Of a stretch of 64,000 nucleotides of DNA, positions 8,579-17,677 are shown in pieces. Made by a program: the position numbers and the translations under genes. Numbering within the stretch: the first letter of the stretch is position 1; each line of letters starts with the position of its first letter. This stretch comes from Mesorhizobium_K sp040049215 (GTDB lineage Bacteria; Pseudomonadota; Alphaproteobacteria; Rhizobiales; Rhizobiaceae): positions 744,001 through 808,000 of the forward strand of contig NZ_JBDZDN010000001.1 in NCBI RefSeq assembly GCF_040049215.1, written 5' to 3'. Under the pieces are notes generated by a model. It was not told where the DNA came from, searched no databases, and saw only the letters and a program-made list of their open reading frames with translations.

Positions 8579-9712
8579 TCAGCGGATCTGCTGTGCGCCA
8601 AGCGTCAAATCGAAAATCACCTTCACCGAGGAAGCGCCGTCCTTGACCATTTGGATGCCGGATTTGAAGTCCTCCAGCGAGATACGGTGCGTCATGATCT
8701 CTTCCATCGGCAAAAGCTGCTGTTCCAGCATGCGGATCGCTATGGGATAGCAATGCGGGCTGAGGTGCGAGCCTTTTATGGTAAGCTCCTTGCGGTCTCC
8801 GATAATCGTCCAGTCAACGGAGGCGGATTGCGTGAAGACGCTGAACTCCACGAAAGTGCCGAGCTTGCGGACCATCTCCAGGCCCTGAGTTACGCCCGAT
8901 GGGCTGCCCGTCGCCTCGATATAGACGTCGCAGCCGTATCCTTCAGTCACCCCTTTGACCTCAGCGACGACATCACATTTTCCCGGGTTCAGGCCGATGT
9001 CCGCGCCAACCTTGCGTGCGGCCGCGAGACGGTCGTCATGGAGATCGACGGCGATTATGCGGGCCGCACCCTTGAGTCTGGCGGCAGCGACCATGCCAAG
9101 CCCTAAAGGACCACAGCCAGCGATGACGACCGTATCGTCGAGTTGAATGTTGCCCTGTTGAACAGCGTGAATCGCGCAGGCGAGCGGTTCTATGAAGGTG
9201 GCATGATCGAGGGGTATCGTATCGGGAACCTTGTAGTTGATCGCATTGGCGGGGAACAGCATGTAATCAGCCCACGCCCCGGGTGTATTCTGGCGGAAGC
9301 CGTAGACGTCGTTGATGTCGCACATCCAGTGTTGGCCGTTGCGGCAGAACCTGCATTGACGACAGGGCACGATCTGTTCCGATATGACGCGGTCCCCGAT
9401 TTCAAAACCGTATTTCAAGCCGGCGCCCTCACCCAGCGAGACGACTTCGGCGATGAATTCATGACCCGCTGTGATAGGCGGTTGGCAGTACCCGCCTGGC
9501 GCCTGCCCCGTGCCCCAGAACATGGGCGCACCCAGATAGCACTTAAGGTCGCTTGCGCAGATGCCGGCATACCGGATTCGCGTCAGCACCTCGCCATGTC
9601 CCGGAGAGGGGACGGGCAGTCTTTCCAGGCGATAGTCCTGGGGACCGTGGCACACGATGGCGCGCATGGTTTTCGGCAGGTCGGGCCTGTTATTGGTCAT
9701 TGGATGATTCAT
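8579..9712 (-). CDS. Zinc-dependent polyol/alcohol dehydrogenase (MDR family)
   Basis: A 377-residue medium-chain dehydrogenase. The N-terminal GroES-like domain carries the catalytic-zinc region GICASDLKCYLG and the GHE motif in ITAGHEFIAEVV. The structural-zinc loop CRQCRFCRNGQHWMC is complete, and the Rossmann motif is VVIAGCGPLGLGMVAAA. The N-terminal pattern, CxSDxKCYxGAPMFWG, resembles erythritol/threitol dehydrogenases described in mycobacteria. The start at 9712 follows AGGATCGGG; a second ATG at 9700 has no ribosome site. It is the last gene of a leftward operon behind an SDR enzyme and a FadR-type regulator, suggesting oxidation of a small sugar alcohol. Exact substrate unknown. Confidence 0.83.
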   Translation of the reverse strand: MNHPMTNNRPDLPKTMRAIVCHGPQDYRLERLPVPSPGHGEVLTRIRYAGICASDLKCYLGAPMFWGTGQAPGGYCQPPITAGHEFIAEVVSLGEGAGLKYGFEIGDRVISEQIVPCRQCRFCRNGQHWMCDINDVYGFRQNTPGAWADYMLFPANAINYKVPDTIPLDHATFIEPLACAIHAVQQGNIQLDDTVVIAGCGPLGLGMVAAARLKGAARIIAVDLHDDRLAAARKVGADIGLNPGKCDVVAEVKGVTEGYGCDVYIEATGSPSGVTQGLEMVRKLGTFVEFSVFTQSASVDWTIIGDRKELTIKGSHLSPHCYPIAIRMLEQQLLPMEEIMTHRISLEDFKSGIQMVKDGASSVKVIFDLTLGAQQIR

Positions 9713-9782
9713 CCCAAAGAGCCCGATCCTGAGCATGCATTCACGATCCGGCGATGGTTGCGGTCGATGTTTAGAAATTCCC

Positions 9783-10556
9783 TTACCAGCAGGTGTAGCC
9801 GGCATCGGCCGCGATGATCGAGCCGGTGAGCACGCTGGAGGCATCGGATGCCAGAAACAAGACGACCGACGCGATCTCCTCCGGCTCACCGATTCGATGC
9901 ATAGGCGTCTGGTCAAGCCATTCGTCGAACATCGGCTTGTCCTCACGAGCGAACTCGAGAAGTGGAGTGTTGACGTAGGTCGGCGCGACCGCATTGACGC
10001 GCACGCCGCGCGTCGCCCATTCCGCGGCCATGGACTTGGTCAGATGATGTACGCCGGCTTTCGCGGCGTTGTAGTGGGCCTGTGCCTGGGGTCTGTTGAC
10101 GATCGTGCCGGACATGGAACCGATGTTGACGATCGAACCGGTGCCCTTCTCCAGCATGTGTCGACCAAACGCGCGGCAGCTGCGGAAGACCCCAGTGAAA
10201 TTTATGTCGATCATGCGCTGCCAGTCGTTGTCGGTCAGATCCTCGGCGGGCGTGCCGGCCTGGGCGATGCCGGCGTTGCAGACGAGGATGTCGGCGCTTC
10301 GCCCTGCGGCCGCCAGGTCGCGAGCAACCGCATCGATCGAGGTGCTTTGCGTGACATCCAGTATCCTTGTCTCGACGTCGTAGCCCCGCGCCTTCAATTC
10401 AGCGCGGCCGCTTTCGCAGCGCTGCTCGTTCATATCGGTCAAGACGACTGTTGCGCCTGCCTCGCAAAGGGCGTGCGCGCAGGCAAGGCCGATACCCTGG
10501 CCGGCGCCGGTCACCACCGCCACACGGCCAGTGAGATCGAATTTGCTCAGGTACAT
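9783..10556 (-). CDS. Short-chain dehydrogenase/reductase, polyol type
   Basis: A 257-residue classical SDR. It has the cofactor motif VVTGAGQGIGLA, an acidic D at the end of the second strand (LTDMN, favouring NAD), the LVCNAG motif, and the Ser-Tyr-Lys active site as IGSMSG and HYNAAKAG. The C terminus AADAGYTCW matches that of many sugar-alcohol and sugar dehydrogenases of this class. GGGAGGAAGC precedes the ATG. It lies between the FadR-type regulator and the zinc dehydrogenase, so the two oxidoreductases probably work on successive or stereoisomeric polyol intermediates. Confidence 0.87.
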   Translation of the reverse strand: MYLSKFDLTGRVAVVTGAGQGIGLACAHALCEAGATVVLTDMNEQRCESGRAELKARGYDVETRILDVTQSTSIDAVARDLAAAGRSADILVCNAGIAQAGTPAEDLTDNDWQRMIDINFTGVFRSCRAFGRHMLEKGTGSIVNIGSMSGTIVNRPQAQAHYNAAKAGVHHLTKSMAAEWATRGVRVNAVAPTYVNTPLLEFAREDKPMFDEWLDQTPMHRIGEPEEIASVVLFLASDASSVLTGSIIAADAGYTCW

Positions 10557-10600
10557 GCTTCCTCCCTGGCTGAACCGGATCGTCCGGGTAGCTCAGCCTT

Positions 10601-11314
10601 CTACAGTTCCTGATGGATGCCTATGCGCGCGGCGGCATTGGTCAGATGAGCGTTCATGGCCTGCCGGGCCGCCACGGGATCCTTCTTTCGCAATGCATCC
10701 AGGATCGCCGCATGCTCCTCCGTCGTCACTGCATTGACTTCATCGATGCTGCTGAATGCGCGCGTCAGTTCGATGCTCTCGCGCAGATGCTCGGCGATGA
10801 AGGAGATGGTGTCGAGCATGAACGGGTTGCCGGTCGCAGCCGCGATCGTCCGGTGGAAGGCAATGTCGTACTCGACGCTGTCCTTGCCCCAGCTCATGGT
10901 CTTGACCATGTTGTCGTAGGCGCTTTGGATTTCCTCCATATGCGCTTCCGAGCGTCGCATGGCGGCAAGTTCCGCCGCACGGACCTCCAGCGATGCACGC
11001 AGTTCGAACAGGCTTTGGTGACGGGCGAGAGAATTCAGGCTGTTGTTGTTGCCTAGACGAAGAATCGGCCGCGGCCGCAAAGCGACGAAGGCGCCGATGC
11101 CTTGTCGGGATTCGACGATGCCCTCGTTGCGCAGGCGAGCGATTGCTTCCCGAACCACATTGCGGCTTACGCCATAGGTTTCCGCCAGAAATTGCTCGGT
11201 CGGCAAGCGTTCGCCGGGGCCTAAATGATTCTCGTTGATCTCCTGCTTGATCTGGTCAGCGATGCGGTCGGGGAGATAGGGCGTGCGGCCGATTTGCTCT
11301 GGCTTAAACGACAT
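10601..11314 (-). CDS. GntR-family regulator, FadR subfamily
   Basis: A 237-residue transcription factor. The winged helix covers about residues 12-75: LGPGERLPTEQFLAETYGVS then RNVVREAIARLRNEGIVESR, the classic FadR-type LPTE and REA signature. The FCD ligand domain follows, with FHRTIAAATGNPFM and EEHAAILDAL contributing the usual metal-binding residues. It starts 5 bases after the flavoprotein stop codon, so it is embedded in the operon it probably regulates. The likely binding site is the inverted repeat ATGTTG-N7-CAACAT in the divergent promoter at 12807-12825. Ligand unknown, likely an acid made from the operon substrate. Confidence 0.87.
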   Translation of the reverse strand: MSFKPEQIGRTPYLPDRIADQIKQEINENHLGPGERLPTEQFLAETYGVSRNVVREAIARLRNEGIVESRQGIGAFVALRPRPILRLGNNNSLNSLARHQSLFELRASLEVRAAELAAMRRSEAHMEEIQSAYDNMVKTMSWGKDSVEYDIAFHRTIAAATGNPFMLDTISFIAEHLRESIELTRAFSSIDEVNAVTTEEHAAILDALRKKDPVAARQAMNAHLTNAAARIGIHQEL

Positions 11315-11319
11315 CTGGA

Positions 11320-12762
11320 TTATTCCTTGGAGAAAATCCGCCCTGGACTCATGAGACCCTGCGGGTCGATGACATTCTTAAGCTTGGTCATCAAATCTCT
11401 TTGCACGCTGTCGACCCGAGCCCTGAACGCACTGCGCTTGGCAATCCCGATGCCGTGTTCGGCGCTGATGCTGCCGTCATACTTGTCGACCAGTTCGAAC
11501 AGCGCAGCTTCGATGCGATGGATGTGCGGCTGGAAATCGCTTGGCGTCATATCGAGCGGACGCAGAACGTTGAAATGCAGATTGCCGTCGCCGACATGGC
11601 CATAAGGGTGCACCTGCGCGCCCGGTACAAGGCGCCCGACCAACTCCGTGCCCTTTGCGATGAAATCCGCCACGGCGGATATCGGCGTCGAGACATCGGT
11701 CCTCAAATATACGCCAAGTCGAGCCTGACTTTCAACGATGCCCTCCCGCAGGTTCCAGATGTTGGCCACCTGCTCGCCGCTCTCGGCAATCACGCCGTCG
11801 AGTAGCTGTCCTTCCTCCAGATGCTGCGCCAGATATGATTCCAGCCAGGCGCGCAAGGGCGGTCCACCCGTCGCCGACACTTCGACGATGGCGTAGGCGG
11901 GATAGAGCTGGGGTAACGGGTTGCGTATGCCCTGTTCGGTCTCGCATACGCGCTGGATCGATGTGCCCAGCATCAGTTCGAACGCCGAGATCAGGTCACC
12001 GGCGTCCTGCCTTATCCGGTGGAACAGGCGTATAGTATCTTCGATTGATGCGGTCGCCAGAAACATCGTCTCGCATTGGGACGGCTTCGGCTGGATCTTT
12101 ACCGCGGCCGCCGTGACAATTCCGAGCGTACCTTCCGCGCCGATGAACATCTGTTTCAGGTCGTAGCCGGTATTGTTCTTGTGAAGACCGCGCAGGTCGC
12201 GGAAAATGCGGCCGTCCGGCAGCACCACTTCGAGACCCATCACGAGCGAACGCGCCATTCCGTAGCGAACGACATTGATTCCGCCGGCATTGGTCGAGAT
12301 TGTGCCGCCGATCTGGCAACTTCCCTGCGAACCGATCGACAGGGGAAAGAATGCACCCTTCTCTTCGACGGCCGCCTTTAGGTCGGCCAGGACGCAGCCG
12401 GCCTCGACGACCGCAACCCCATCGGCCGGATCGATCGATCGAATTGAGTTCATGAGTTCCAGGCTGATGATCAGTTCGCGGCCATCACCGGATGGCGTCG
12501 CCGCGGCGACGAGACCGGTATTGCCGCCCTGTGGCACCGCGGGAACGTTGTTTGCGCCGCACCAGCGGACGACCGCGGCAACCTCCTCGACATTGCGCGG
12601 CCGCACCACGGCGAGCGAACGCCCGACATGATCCCCGGTCCAGTCCTGGTCATACTTCGCCGTCAGTTCCAAGCTCACGATCTGCCGCGGGTCGATTGCC
12701 CGCGACAACGACCCGATCAAAGCCTCCGGACTTCGATCTCCAGCGCTCGAACCACCCAGCAT
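11320..12762 (-). CDS. FAD-linked oxidase, GlcD / D-2-hydroxyacid dehydrogenase family
   Basis: A 480-residue flavoprotein of the FAD_binding_4 / FAD-oxidase C type, which includes glycolate oxidase GlcD, D-lactate and D-2-hydroxyglutarate dehydrogenases. Visible are the FAD loop VPQGGNTGLVAAATPSGDG, the GSQGSCQIGGTISTNAGG segment, the HKNNTGYDLKQMFIGAEGTLG block and the C-terminal HPYGHVGDGNLHFNV and SAEHGIG motifs. The start at 12762 is set by CGGGAGGAACG; an in-frame codon further upstream would run into the divergent promoter. It is first gene of the leftward operon and presumably oxidises a D-2-hydroxyacid arising from polyol breakdown, passing electrons to a quinone or flavoprotein. Confidence 0.86.
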   Translation of the reverse strand: MLGGSSAGDRSPEALIGSLSRAIDPRQIVSLELTAKYDQDWTGDHVGRSLAVVRPRNVEEVAAVVRWCGANNVPAVPQGGNTGLVAAATPSGDGRELIISLELMNSIRSIDPADGVAVVEAGCVLADLKAAVEEKGAFFPLSIGSQGSCQIGGTISTNAGGINVVRYGMARSLVMGLEVVLPDGRIFRDLRGLHKNNTGYDLKQMFIGAEGTLGIVTAAAVKIQPKPSQCETMFLATASIEDTIRLFHRIRQDAGDLISAFELMLGTSIQRVCETEQGIRNPLPQLYPAYAIVEVSATGGPPLRAWLESYLAQHLEEGQLLDGVIAESGEQVANIWNLREGIVESQARLGVYLRTDVSTPISAVADFIAKGTELVGRLVPGAQVHPYGHVGDGNLHFNVLRPLDMTPSDFQPHIHRIEAALFELVDKYDGSISAEHGIGIAKRSAFRARVDSVQRDLMTKLKNVIDPQGLMSPGRIFSKE

Positions 12763-12806
12763 CGTTCCTCCCGGCGGACGGTTGACACAACCGAACTGAT
12801 CCGCAT

Positions 12807-12825
12807 ATGTTGAGTTGTCCAACAT
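12807..12825. promoter_or_regulatory. Inverted repeat ATGTTG-N7-CAACAT in divergent promoter
   Basis: Six-base arms at 12807-12812 and 12820-12825, with a nested GTTG-N2-CAAC. A further CCAACA half-site lies at about 12834-12839. The element sits between the flavoprotein start (12762) and the amidohydrolase start (12906). The symmetry and size fit a GntR/FadR-type operator, so it is a good candidate site for the product of 10601-11314 to control both operons. Confidence 0.45.
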
Positions 12826-12905
12826 TATGATGACCCAACAATATTGGCAAGTCTCAAAGTTGGGAAGGCGGTCCGAAGGCCGCCGCTCTGGGAGGAGGCA
12901 AACCG

Positions 12906-13907
12906 ATGTACGTCACGGAGAAGGGCGAAAAGGTCTTCGTCATCGACGCGCATGTCCATGTATGGGATGCGCGGCCGGAGAACCGCCGCAACCGGTACGG
13001 CCAGACCTTCATCGACACGTTCTACGGGGCTCATGTCGGGCTGACGCCGCCGAACCAGCGCTGGGACAAGGAGCGCTTCGACTATTACGGCGCGAAAGGG
13101 GCCGCAAAGGATCTCTTCGAGGACGGCTATTGCGACATGGCCGTCATGCTGCCGGTCTATCTCCGCGACTTTTACGTCAACGGCTTCAATACGACCAAGC
13201 TCTGTGCGACCCTCAAGGATCTGCATCCCGAAAAAGTGGTGCTGAACGGGCGCTGCGACCCGCGCGACGGCGCGATGGGCCTCGATCAGTTGGAAGAGGA
13301 TTTCGAGACCTACAAGTTTCAGGGCGTGAAGCTCTACACAGCCGAATGGAACGGCGTCTCGCGCGGTTATTCACTGAAGGACGGCTTCGTCGAGCCGTAC
13401 ATGGAGAAGTGCCGCTCACTCGGTATCCGCAACATCCATGTGCACAAGGGACCGACCACGCATCCGCTCGACTACGATGCGTTCGACGTGCGCGACGTCG
13501 ATGTGATCGCCACGAACTTTCCCGACCTCAACTTCATCGTCGACCATTGCGGTATGCCGCGCATCGACGATTTCTGCTTCGTGGCGGGGCAGGAGCCTAA
13601 CGTCTATGGCGGCCTGGCGCTGATCCCGTCCTACATCCATGCCCGTCCGAAATTTTTCGCCAGGATGATGAGCGACCTGCTGTTCTGGGTGGGTCCGGAC
13701 AGGCTCCTGTTCGGCTCGGACTACGCGATCACCAGCCCAAAGTGGATCATCGAGAAGTTCATGAACTTCGAGTTCGATGACGAAACAGCGCAGGAGGCTG
13801 GCACGCAGCTGACGCTTGACGTCAAGCGCAAGATCATGGGGCTGAACGCCGCCAAGCTCTACGACATCGAAGTCCCCGAGATGTTCCAGCTCGACAGGGC
13901 AGCCTGA
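12906..13907 (+). CDS. Amidohydrolase family 2 (TIM-barrel metal hydrolase)
   Basis: A 333-residue amidohydrolase-2 protein. The N-terminal metal motif is VIDAHVHVWDAR, with further barrel-end residues in NIHVHKGPTTHP, FIVDHCGMPRI and LLFGSDYAI. Homologues with this architecture occur next to a DUF59 protein in soluble di-iron monooxygenase (propane/phenol type) clusters, and the next gene here is such a DUF59 protein, two bases downstream. No monooxygenase is present in the window. In this operon, upstream of glyoxalase I and a sugar-type importer, a lactonase, hydrolase or decarboxylase role is possible; none can be chosen from sequence alone. Confidence 0.8.
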   Translation: MYVTEKGEKVFVIDAHVHVWDARPENRRNRYGQTFIDTFYGAHVGLTPPNQRWDKERFDYYGAKGAAKDLFEDGYCDMAVMLPVYLRDFYVNGFNTTKLCATLKDLHPEKVVLNGRCDPRDGAMGLDQLEEDFETYKFQGVKLYTAEWNGVSRGYSLKDGFVEPYMEKCRSLGIRNIHVHKGPTTHPLDYDAFDVRDVDVIATNFPDLNFIVDHCGMPRIDDFCFVAGQEPNVYGGLALIPSYIHARPKFFARMMSDLLFWVGPDRLLFGSDYAITSPKWIIEKFMNFEFDDETAQEAGTQLTLDVKRKIMGLNAAKLYDIEVPEMFQLDRAA

Positions 13908-13908
13908 A

Positions 13909-14706
13909 ATGGCATCAGGAACATCACTCCAGGCGGCGAGCCCGCCAATGCATGACCGCGAAGCCGAAGTGCGGGCCGCGATCTCGTCGGTGCGCGATCC
14001 CGAAATCGACGAGACGATCGCCGCGCTCGATTTCATCATCGATGTGCGCATCGACGATGGTGCCGTCGAAATCGCCCTGCGGCTGCCGACCTTCTGGTGT
14101 CCCGCGAACTTCGTCTATCTCATGGGCGGCGAAATGCGCGCGGCGGTTCTGGCGCTGCATTGGGTCCGCAGTTTCCGGATGCAACTGGTGGATCATTTCG
14201 CCGCCGATGAGATGAATCGCGGGATCACCGAGGGGCTCGAATTCGCCGACGTATTTCCTGCCCAGGCGCGCGGCGACCTTTCGGATCTTCGCCGGACCTT
14301 TGCCGAGAAGGCATTCCTGATGCGGCAAGGGGAACTGATCTCCTTCATGACCCGCCAGGGTTTTTCTGGCGCATTCCTGCTGCAGACGAGGATCGATGAG
14401 TTCGAACGTCTCGCCGATGGGCAGGGAGGGCGCCTTCGCGAGCTTTGGGACGCTTACCTTGAGAAGCGCGCGGAGATCGGACTGCCCATGACCGCCGATG
14501 CCGTCGCCCTGACCGGCGCCGAAGGCATCGCCATCCCGGTCGACGGACTGACGGACCACATGCGCGAACTCCGCAAGGTGACAACTAGCGCACGCGCCAA
14601 TGGCGAGATGTGCCGCATCCTCATGGCATCCAGGAAAGCGGGCTTCGGCTGCGGCGCAATGCAAGTGGCCCGCGACGAAGGCATTTCAACAAAAGGGAAC
14701 CGCTGA
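13909..14706 (+). CDS. DUF59/MIP18-family (metal-sulfur cluster assembly-like) protein with long C-terminal extension
   Basis: A 265-residue protein. Residues about 17-80 match the DUF59/PaaD-like fold: EAEVRAAISSVRDPEIDETI, then a strand-rich segment ending with the family cysteine in LPTFWCPANF. The remaining 180 residues are helical and unlike simple DUF59 proteins. The ATG follows the amidohydrolase stop by one base, so translation is probably coupled. DUF59 proteins help assemble or repair iron-sulfur or other metal centres. Its pairing with this amidohydrolase is known from di-iron monooxygenase operons, where the pair is thought to assist assembly. Here the client may be the amidohydrolase itself; this is inferred. 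Confidence 0.75.
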   Translation: MASGTSLQAASPPMHDREAEVRAAISSVRDPEIDETIAALDFIIDVRIDDGAVEIALRLPTFWCPANFVYLMGGEMRAAVLALHWVRSFRMQLVDHFAADEMNRGITEGLEFADVFPAQARGDLSDLRRTFAEKAFLMRQGELISFMTRQGFSGAFLLQTRIDEFERLADGQGGRLRELWDAYLEKRAEIGLPMTADAVALTGAEGIAIPVDGLTDHMRELRKVTTSARANGEMCRILMASRKAGFGCGAMQVARDEGISTKGNR

Positions 14707-15122
14707 TGGACGGATCGAAATTCCACCTCATGCACACGATGCTTCGTGTGAAAGACCTCGACAAGTCGATCGACTTCTACACGCGGCTGCTCGGTATGAA
14801 GCTGTTGCGGCGCAATGAGTTTCCGGATGGAAAATTCACCCTGGCCTTCGTCGGCTATGGGCCGGAAGAGAGCACCGCCGTCATCGAGCTGACCTACAAT
14901 TGGGACAAGCCCGAGGGCTACGAACTCGGCACCGCCTACGGCCACATCGCGCTTGGCGTTCGTGACATCCATGGCATCTGCAAGCAGCTGGAAGCCGAGG
15001 GCGCCAAGATCCCGCGCAAACCGGGGCCGATGATGCACGGCACCACCCACATCGCCTTCATCGAGGATCCTGACGGATACAAGGTCGAGCTGATCGACCT
15101 CGATACCATGACCTACGCGTAA
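14706..15122 (+). CDS. gloA: Lactoylglutathione lyase (glyoxalase I)
   Basis: A 138-residue VOC-fold protein almost colinear with E. coli GloA: LMHTMLRVKDLDKSIDFYTR, then LLGMKLLRR, AFVGYGPEE, AVIELTYNW, ELGTAYGHIALGV and EDPDGYKVELIDL. The four metal ligands (His10, Glu in VIELTYNW, His in YGHIALG, Glu in KVELID) are all there, indicating a nickel/cobalt-type enzyme. It converts the hemithioacetal of methylglyoxal and glutathione to S-lactoylglutathione. The start at 14706 overlaps the upstream stop as TGATG. Its place in a catabolic operon suggests that breakdown of the imported compound generates methylglyoxal or a similar 2-oxoaldehyde. Confidence 0.9.
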   Translation: MDGSKFHLMHTMLRVKDLDKSIDFYTRLLGMKLLRRNEFPDGKFTLAFVGYGPEESTAVIELTYNWDKPEGYELGTAYGHIALGVRDIHGICKQLEAEGAKIPRKPGPMMHGTTHIAFIEDPDGYKVELIDLDTMTYA

Positions 15123-15152
15123 CTACGGCCAACTGTTTTTGGGAGGAAGACT

Positions 15153-16679
15153 ATGAACCGCGATACAAAACAGATGATGAATGCCTTCGGGAAATCCCTT
15201 GCGAACCGCATGGGTTTTCTGGAGGAGGTTTCGACCAGCCGCCGCGAATTCCTGAAGAACTCCAGCATGCTGGCGGCGGGCTTCGCCGCGGCGGGCGTCG
15301 GCGGCGGCATCCTGCGGCCGCGCATGGCGCATGCCGAAGGCTGGACCCTTGCCGAGGCCGCCAAGCCCTATTCCGGCGCCACGGTGCGCGTCTCGAACCT
15401 TGCCGGCTATCCGCACAATGACTTCATGCGTGCGCTCATCCCCGAGTTCGAGTCCACGACGGGCATCAAGATCCAGCTCGATTCCGTGCAGTATGGCGAA
15501 GCCGTCGGCAAGCATATGCAGCTCCTCGCGACCGGATCGGACGAGTACGACCTCTACAACATCGATTCCATCTGGTTCCCCGGCTATGCGCCCTACATGG
15601 AGCCGATGACCGATTTCATGGCCGATCCCAAGCTGATGGATCCGACCTTCGACTATGCCGATCTTTCCGTCGAGTGCCAGCGCACCAATAGCTTCCTCGA
15701 CCAAGTCTACATGTTCTCCAACATGAATACCTTCCCGATCCTGGCCTATCGCAAGGACTGGTATGGCGAGGCAGGCCTCAAGGCGCCGGTGACCTGGAAG
15801 GAGCTCTACGACCAGGCGGCGCATTTCAGCAAGGACGGCAAATACGGCTACACCATCCACGGCCAGCGCACGGCCATGATGGAAATGGTGACCATTCCAT
15901 TCCTGTCGATGGGCGGCACCGTCTTCGACGATTATCTGCATCCGACCTTCTCGCAGCCAGCCGAGAATTTCGAGAATGCGAAGCTGGCGATGCAGCTCAT
16001 CCGCGACATCTACCAGAACAAGCTTACGCCTCCCGGCTCGCTCGACTTCGAGCTGGGTGAAGCGTCGGCCGCCTATGCTCAGGGCAACATCGCCATGAAC
16101 CTGAACTGGGCGATGATCTTCGCGGTCCAGGAAGACCCGGCGCAGTCGAAGGTGGCCGGCAAGAATGGCTATGCCTGGGCGCCCACGGGCTACGATAAAC
16201 CGGCGCCGAACGGAGAGGTCGTCGGCGGCTACACCCGCCTCGCCAGCTTCGGCCTCGGCATGGCGAAGTCGTCGGCCAACAAGGAGGCAGCCTATCTGTT
16301 CTCGCAGTGGCTGTCCTCGCCAGGCACGCAGGAGAAGCTCGTCCAGGCCGGCGACGCCGGACCGTCGCGCATCAAGCTCCTGGAGAAGTACTCCGAACGT
16401 TACGGCCACTTCCCGATCCTGCTGGAATCCACCAAGCTGGTCGGCAAGAAGCTCTGGGATGCGCCGAAGATCGCCAACGAGCGGCAGTGGGAAGACACGG
16501 TCGCCATTGCTTTCCAGGACTGCATGATCGGCAAGATCAGCGTCGAGGAAGCCGTCGTGAAGGCGGACAAGGACGTCGGCAAGCTGATGCGCCAGTACGG
16601 CTTCTACAAGGGCGACAAGGAATATCCGAAGTCGGTCACGTCGAACTACAAGGGCACGCCCAAGGTCGAGCTGCTCTGA
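15153..16679 (+). CDS. ABC transporter substrate-binding protein (family 1, Tat-exported)
   Basis: A 508-residue extracellular solute-binding protein. An unusually long leader precedes the twin-arginine motif SRREFLK at about residues 29-35, then a hydrophobic stretch and a likely cleavage after MAHA near residue 61. The mature part has the family 1 sugar-binder pattern, for example YNIDSIWFPGYAPYMEPM and YAQGNIAMNLNWAMIF. GGGAGGAAGACT precedes the ATG. It is followed by two permease genes and an ATPase in the MalF-MalG-MsmX order, so it binds a carbohydrate or polyol in the periplasm for import. The ligand is not readable but should match the dehydrogenase operon next door. Confidence 0.88.
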   Translation: MNRDTKQMMNAFGKSLANRMGFLEEVSTSRREFLKNSSMLAAGFAAAGVGGGILRPRMAHAEGWTLAEAAKPYSGATVRVSNLAGYPHNDFMRALIPEFESTTGIKIQLDSVQYGEAVGKHMQLLATGSDEYDLYNIDSIWFPGYAPYMEPMTDFMADPKLMDPTFDYADLSVECQRTNSFLDQVYMFSNMNTFPILAYRKDWYGEAGLKAPVTWKELYDQAAHFSKDGKYGYTIHGQRTAMMEMVTIPFLSMGGTVFDDYLHPTFSQPAENFENAKLAMQLIRDIYQNKLTPPGSLDFELGEASAAYAQGNIAMNLNWAMIFAVQEDPAQSKVAGKNGYAWAPTGYDKPAPNGEVVGGYTRLASFGLGMAKSSANKEAAYLFSQWLSSPGTQEKLVQAGDAGPSRIKLLEKYSERYGHFPILLESTKLVGKKLWDAPKIANERQWEDTVAIAFQDCMIGKISVEEAVVKADKDVGKLMRQYGFYKGDKEYPKSVTSNYKGTPKVELL

Positions 16680-16772
16680 TCGACCGCCCACGCTTCAGGA
16701 ACTCCGGCGCGTGCAGCGCCGGGGTTCCACCCGTCCGATCCCAATCCGACCCTTGCCGACGGAACCGCGTCC

Positions 16773-17675
16773 ATGCCCGGTGAAAAGATCTATCGCGCGC
16801 CGTTGCACCGCCGCCTGAGGCCGCTGTTCTTCCTGTCGCCGACCCTCATCATCCTCTTGTCGATCACCTTCTTCCCGCTGCTCTATTCGCTCTATCTGGC
16901 GAGCCACACGGTGATCCTGACCAACCCGATGCTGGAGGGATGGTCGCTGCAGGACAATCTGCGCGAGGTGTTCCTCGAAAGTCCCGAATATTGGGACTCG
17001 TTCGTCACCACGCTCATTCTCGTCATATCCGTCGTCGCGATCGAATTCGTGCTCGGCCTGATGTTGGCCTATTTCTTCTTCAACAGCTTCCGGGGCCGCG
17101 ACCTTCTGTTCCCCTTCTTCCTGATGCCGATGATGCTGACGCCCGTCGTGGTCGGTACGATCTGGCGCTTTCTCTTCAATGGAGAGTTCGGCCTTATCGC
17201 CGGCCTGCTGAAGGCGCTGGGGGTGGTCAACTACTCGATCCTGAACGAACCATCGACCGCGCTGATCGGCGTGGTCATCGCCGATGTCTGGCAATGGACG
17301 CCCTTCATGCTGCTGCTGCTGCTCGCCGGCATGCGGGCGCTGCCGCAGTCGCCGTTCGAAGCGGCCCAGGTGGACGGCGCAAACAGCTTCCAGATCTTCC
17401 GCGACATCATGCTGCCGATGATGAAGCCGATCATCGTCATCGCGCTGCTGATCCGCACCATCGATGCGTTCAACCGTATGTTCGACATCATCTACATCAT
17501 GACCAATGGCGGGCCGGGGCGGGTGACAGAAACGCTTGCCGTGATGGCCTTCCGGTCGTCGTTCGAATATTTCTTCATGCATCAGGGCGCCATCATCGCG
17601 CTGTCCATGCTGGTCCTCATCACCATCATGACGAAGCTGCTCAGCCGATTCATGAACGTCCAGAAGGGGGACTGA
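16773..17675 (+). CDS. Sugar ABC transporter permease (MalF/UgpA type)
   Basis: A 300-residue inner-membrane protein with six predicted helices. The first helix is PTLIILLSITFFPLLYSLYL. The cytoplasmic EAA loop, EAAQVDGANSFQIFRDIMLP, contacts the ATPase. It starts 93 bases after the binding-protein gene and is followed two bases after its stop by the second permease. The protein forms half of the membrane channel of the importer encoded at 15153-19581. Confidence 0.9.
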   Translation: MPGEKIYRAPLHRRLRPLFFLSPTLIILLSITFFPLLYSLYLASHTVILTNPMLEGWSLQDNLREVFLESPEYWDSFVTTLILVISVVAIEFVLGLMLAYFFFNSFRGRDLLFPFFLMPMMLTPVVVGTIWRFLFNGEFGLIAGLLKALGVVNYSILNEPSTALIGVVIADVWQWTPFMLLLLLAGMRALPQSPFEAAQVDGANSFQIFRDIMLPMMKPIIVIALLIRTIDAFNRMFDIIYIMTNGGPGRVTETLAVMAFRSSFEYFFMHQGAIIALSMLVLITIMTKLLSRFMNVQKGD

Positions 17676-17677
17676 GG

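Noticed and set aside
15123..16691. Open frame of about 520 codons on the minus strand opposite the substrate-binding protein gene
   Set aside because: Composition (His/Arg/Glu/Leu rich, no domain) is that of a mirror frame; the plus-strand gene is clear.
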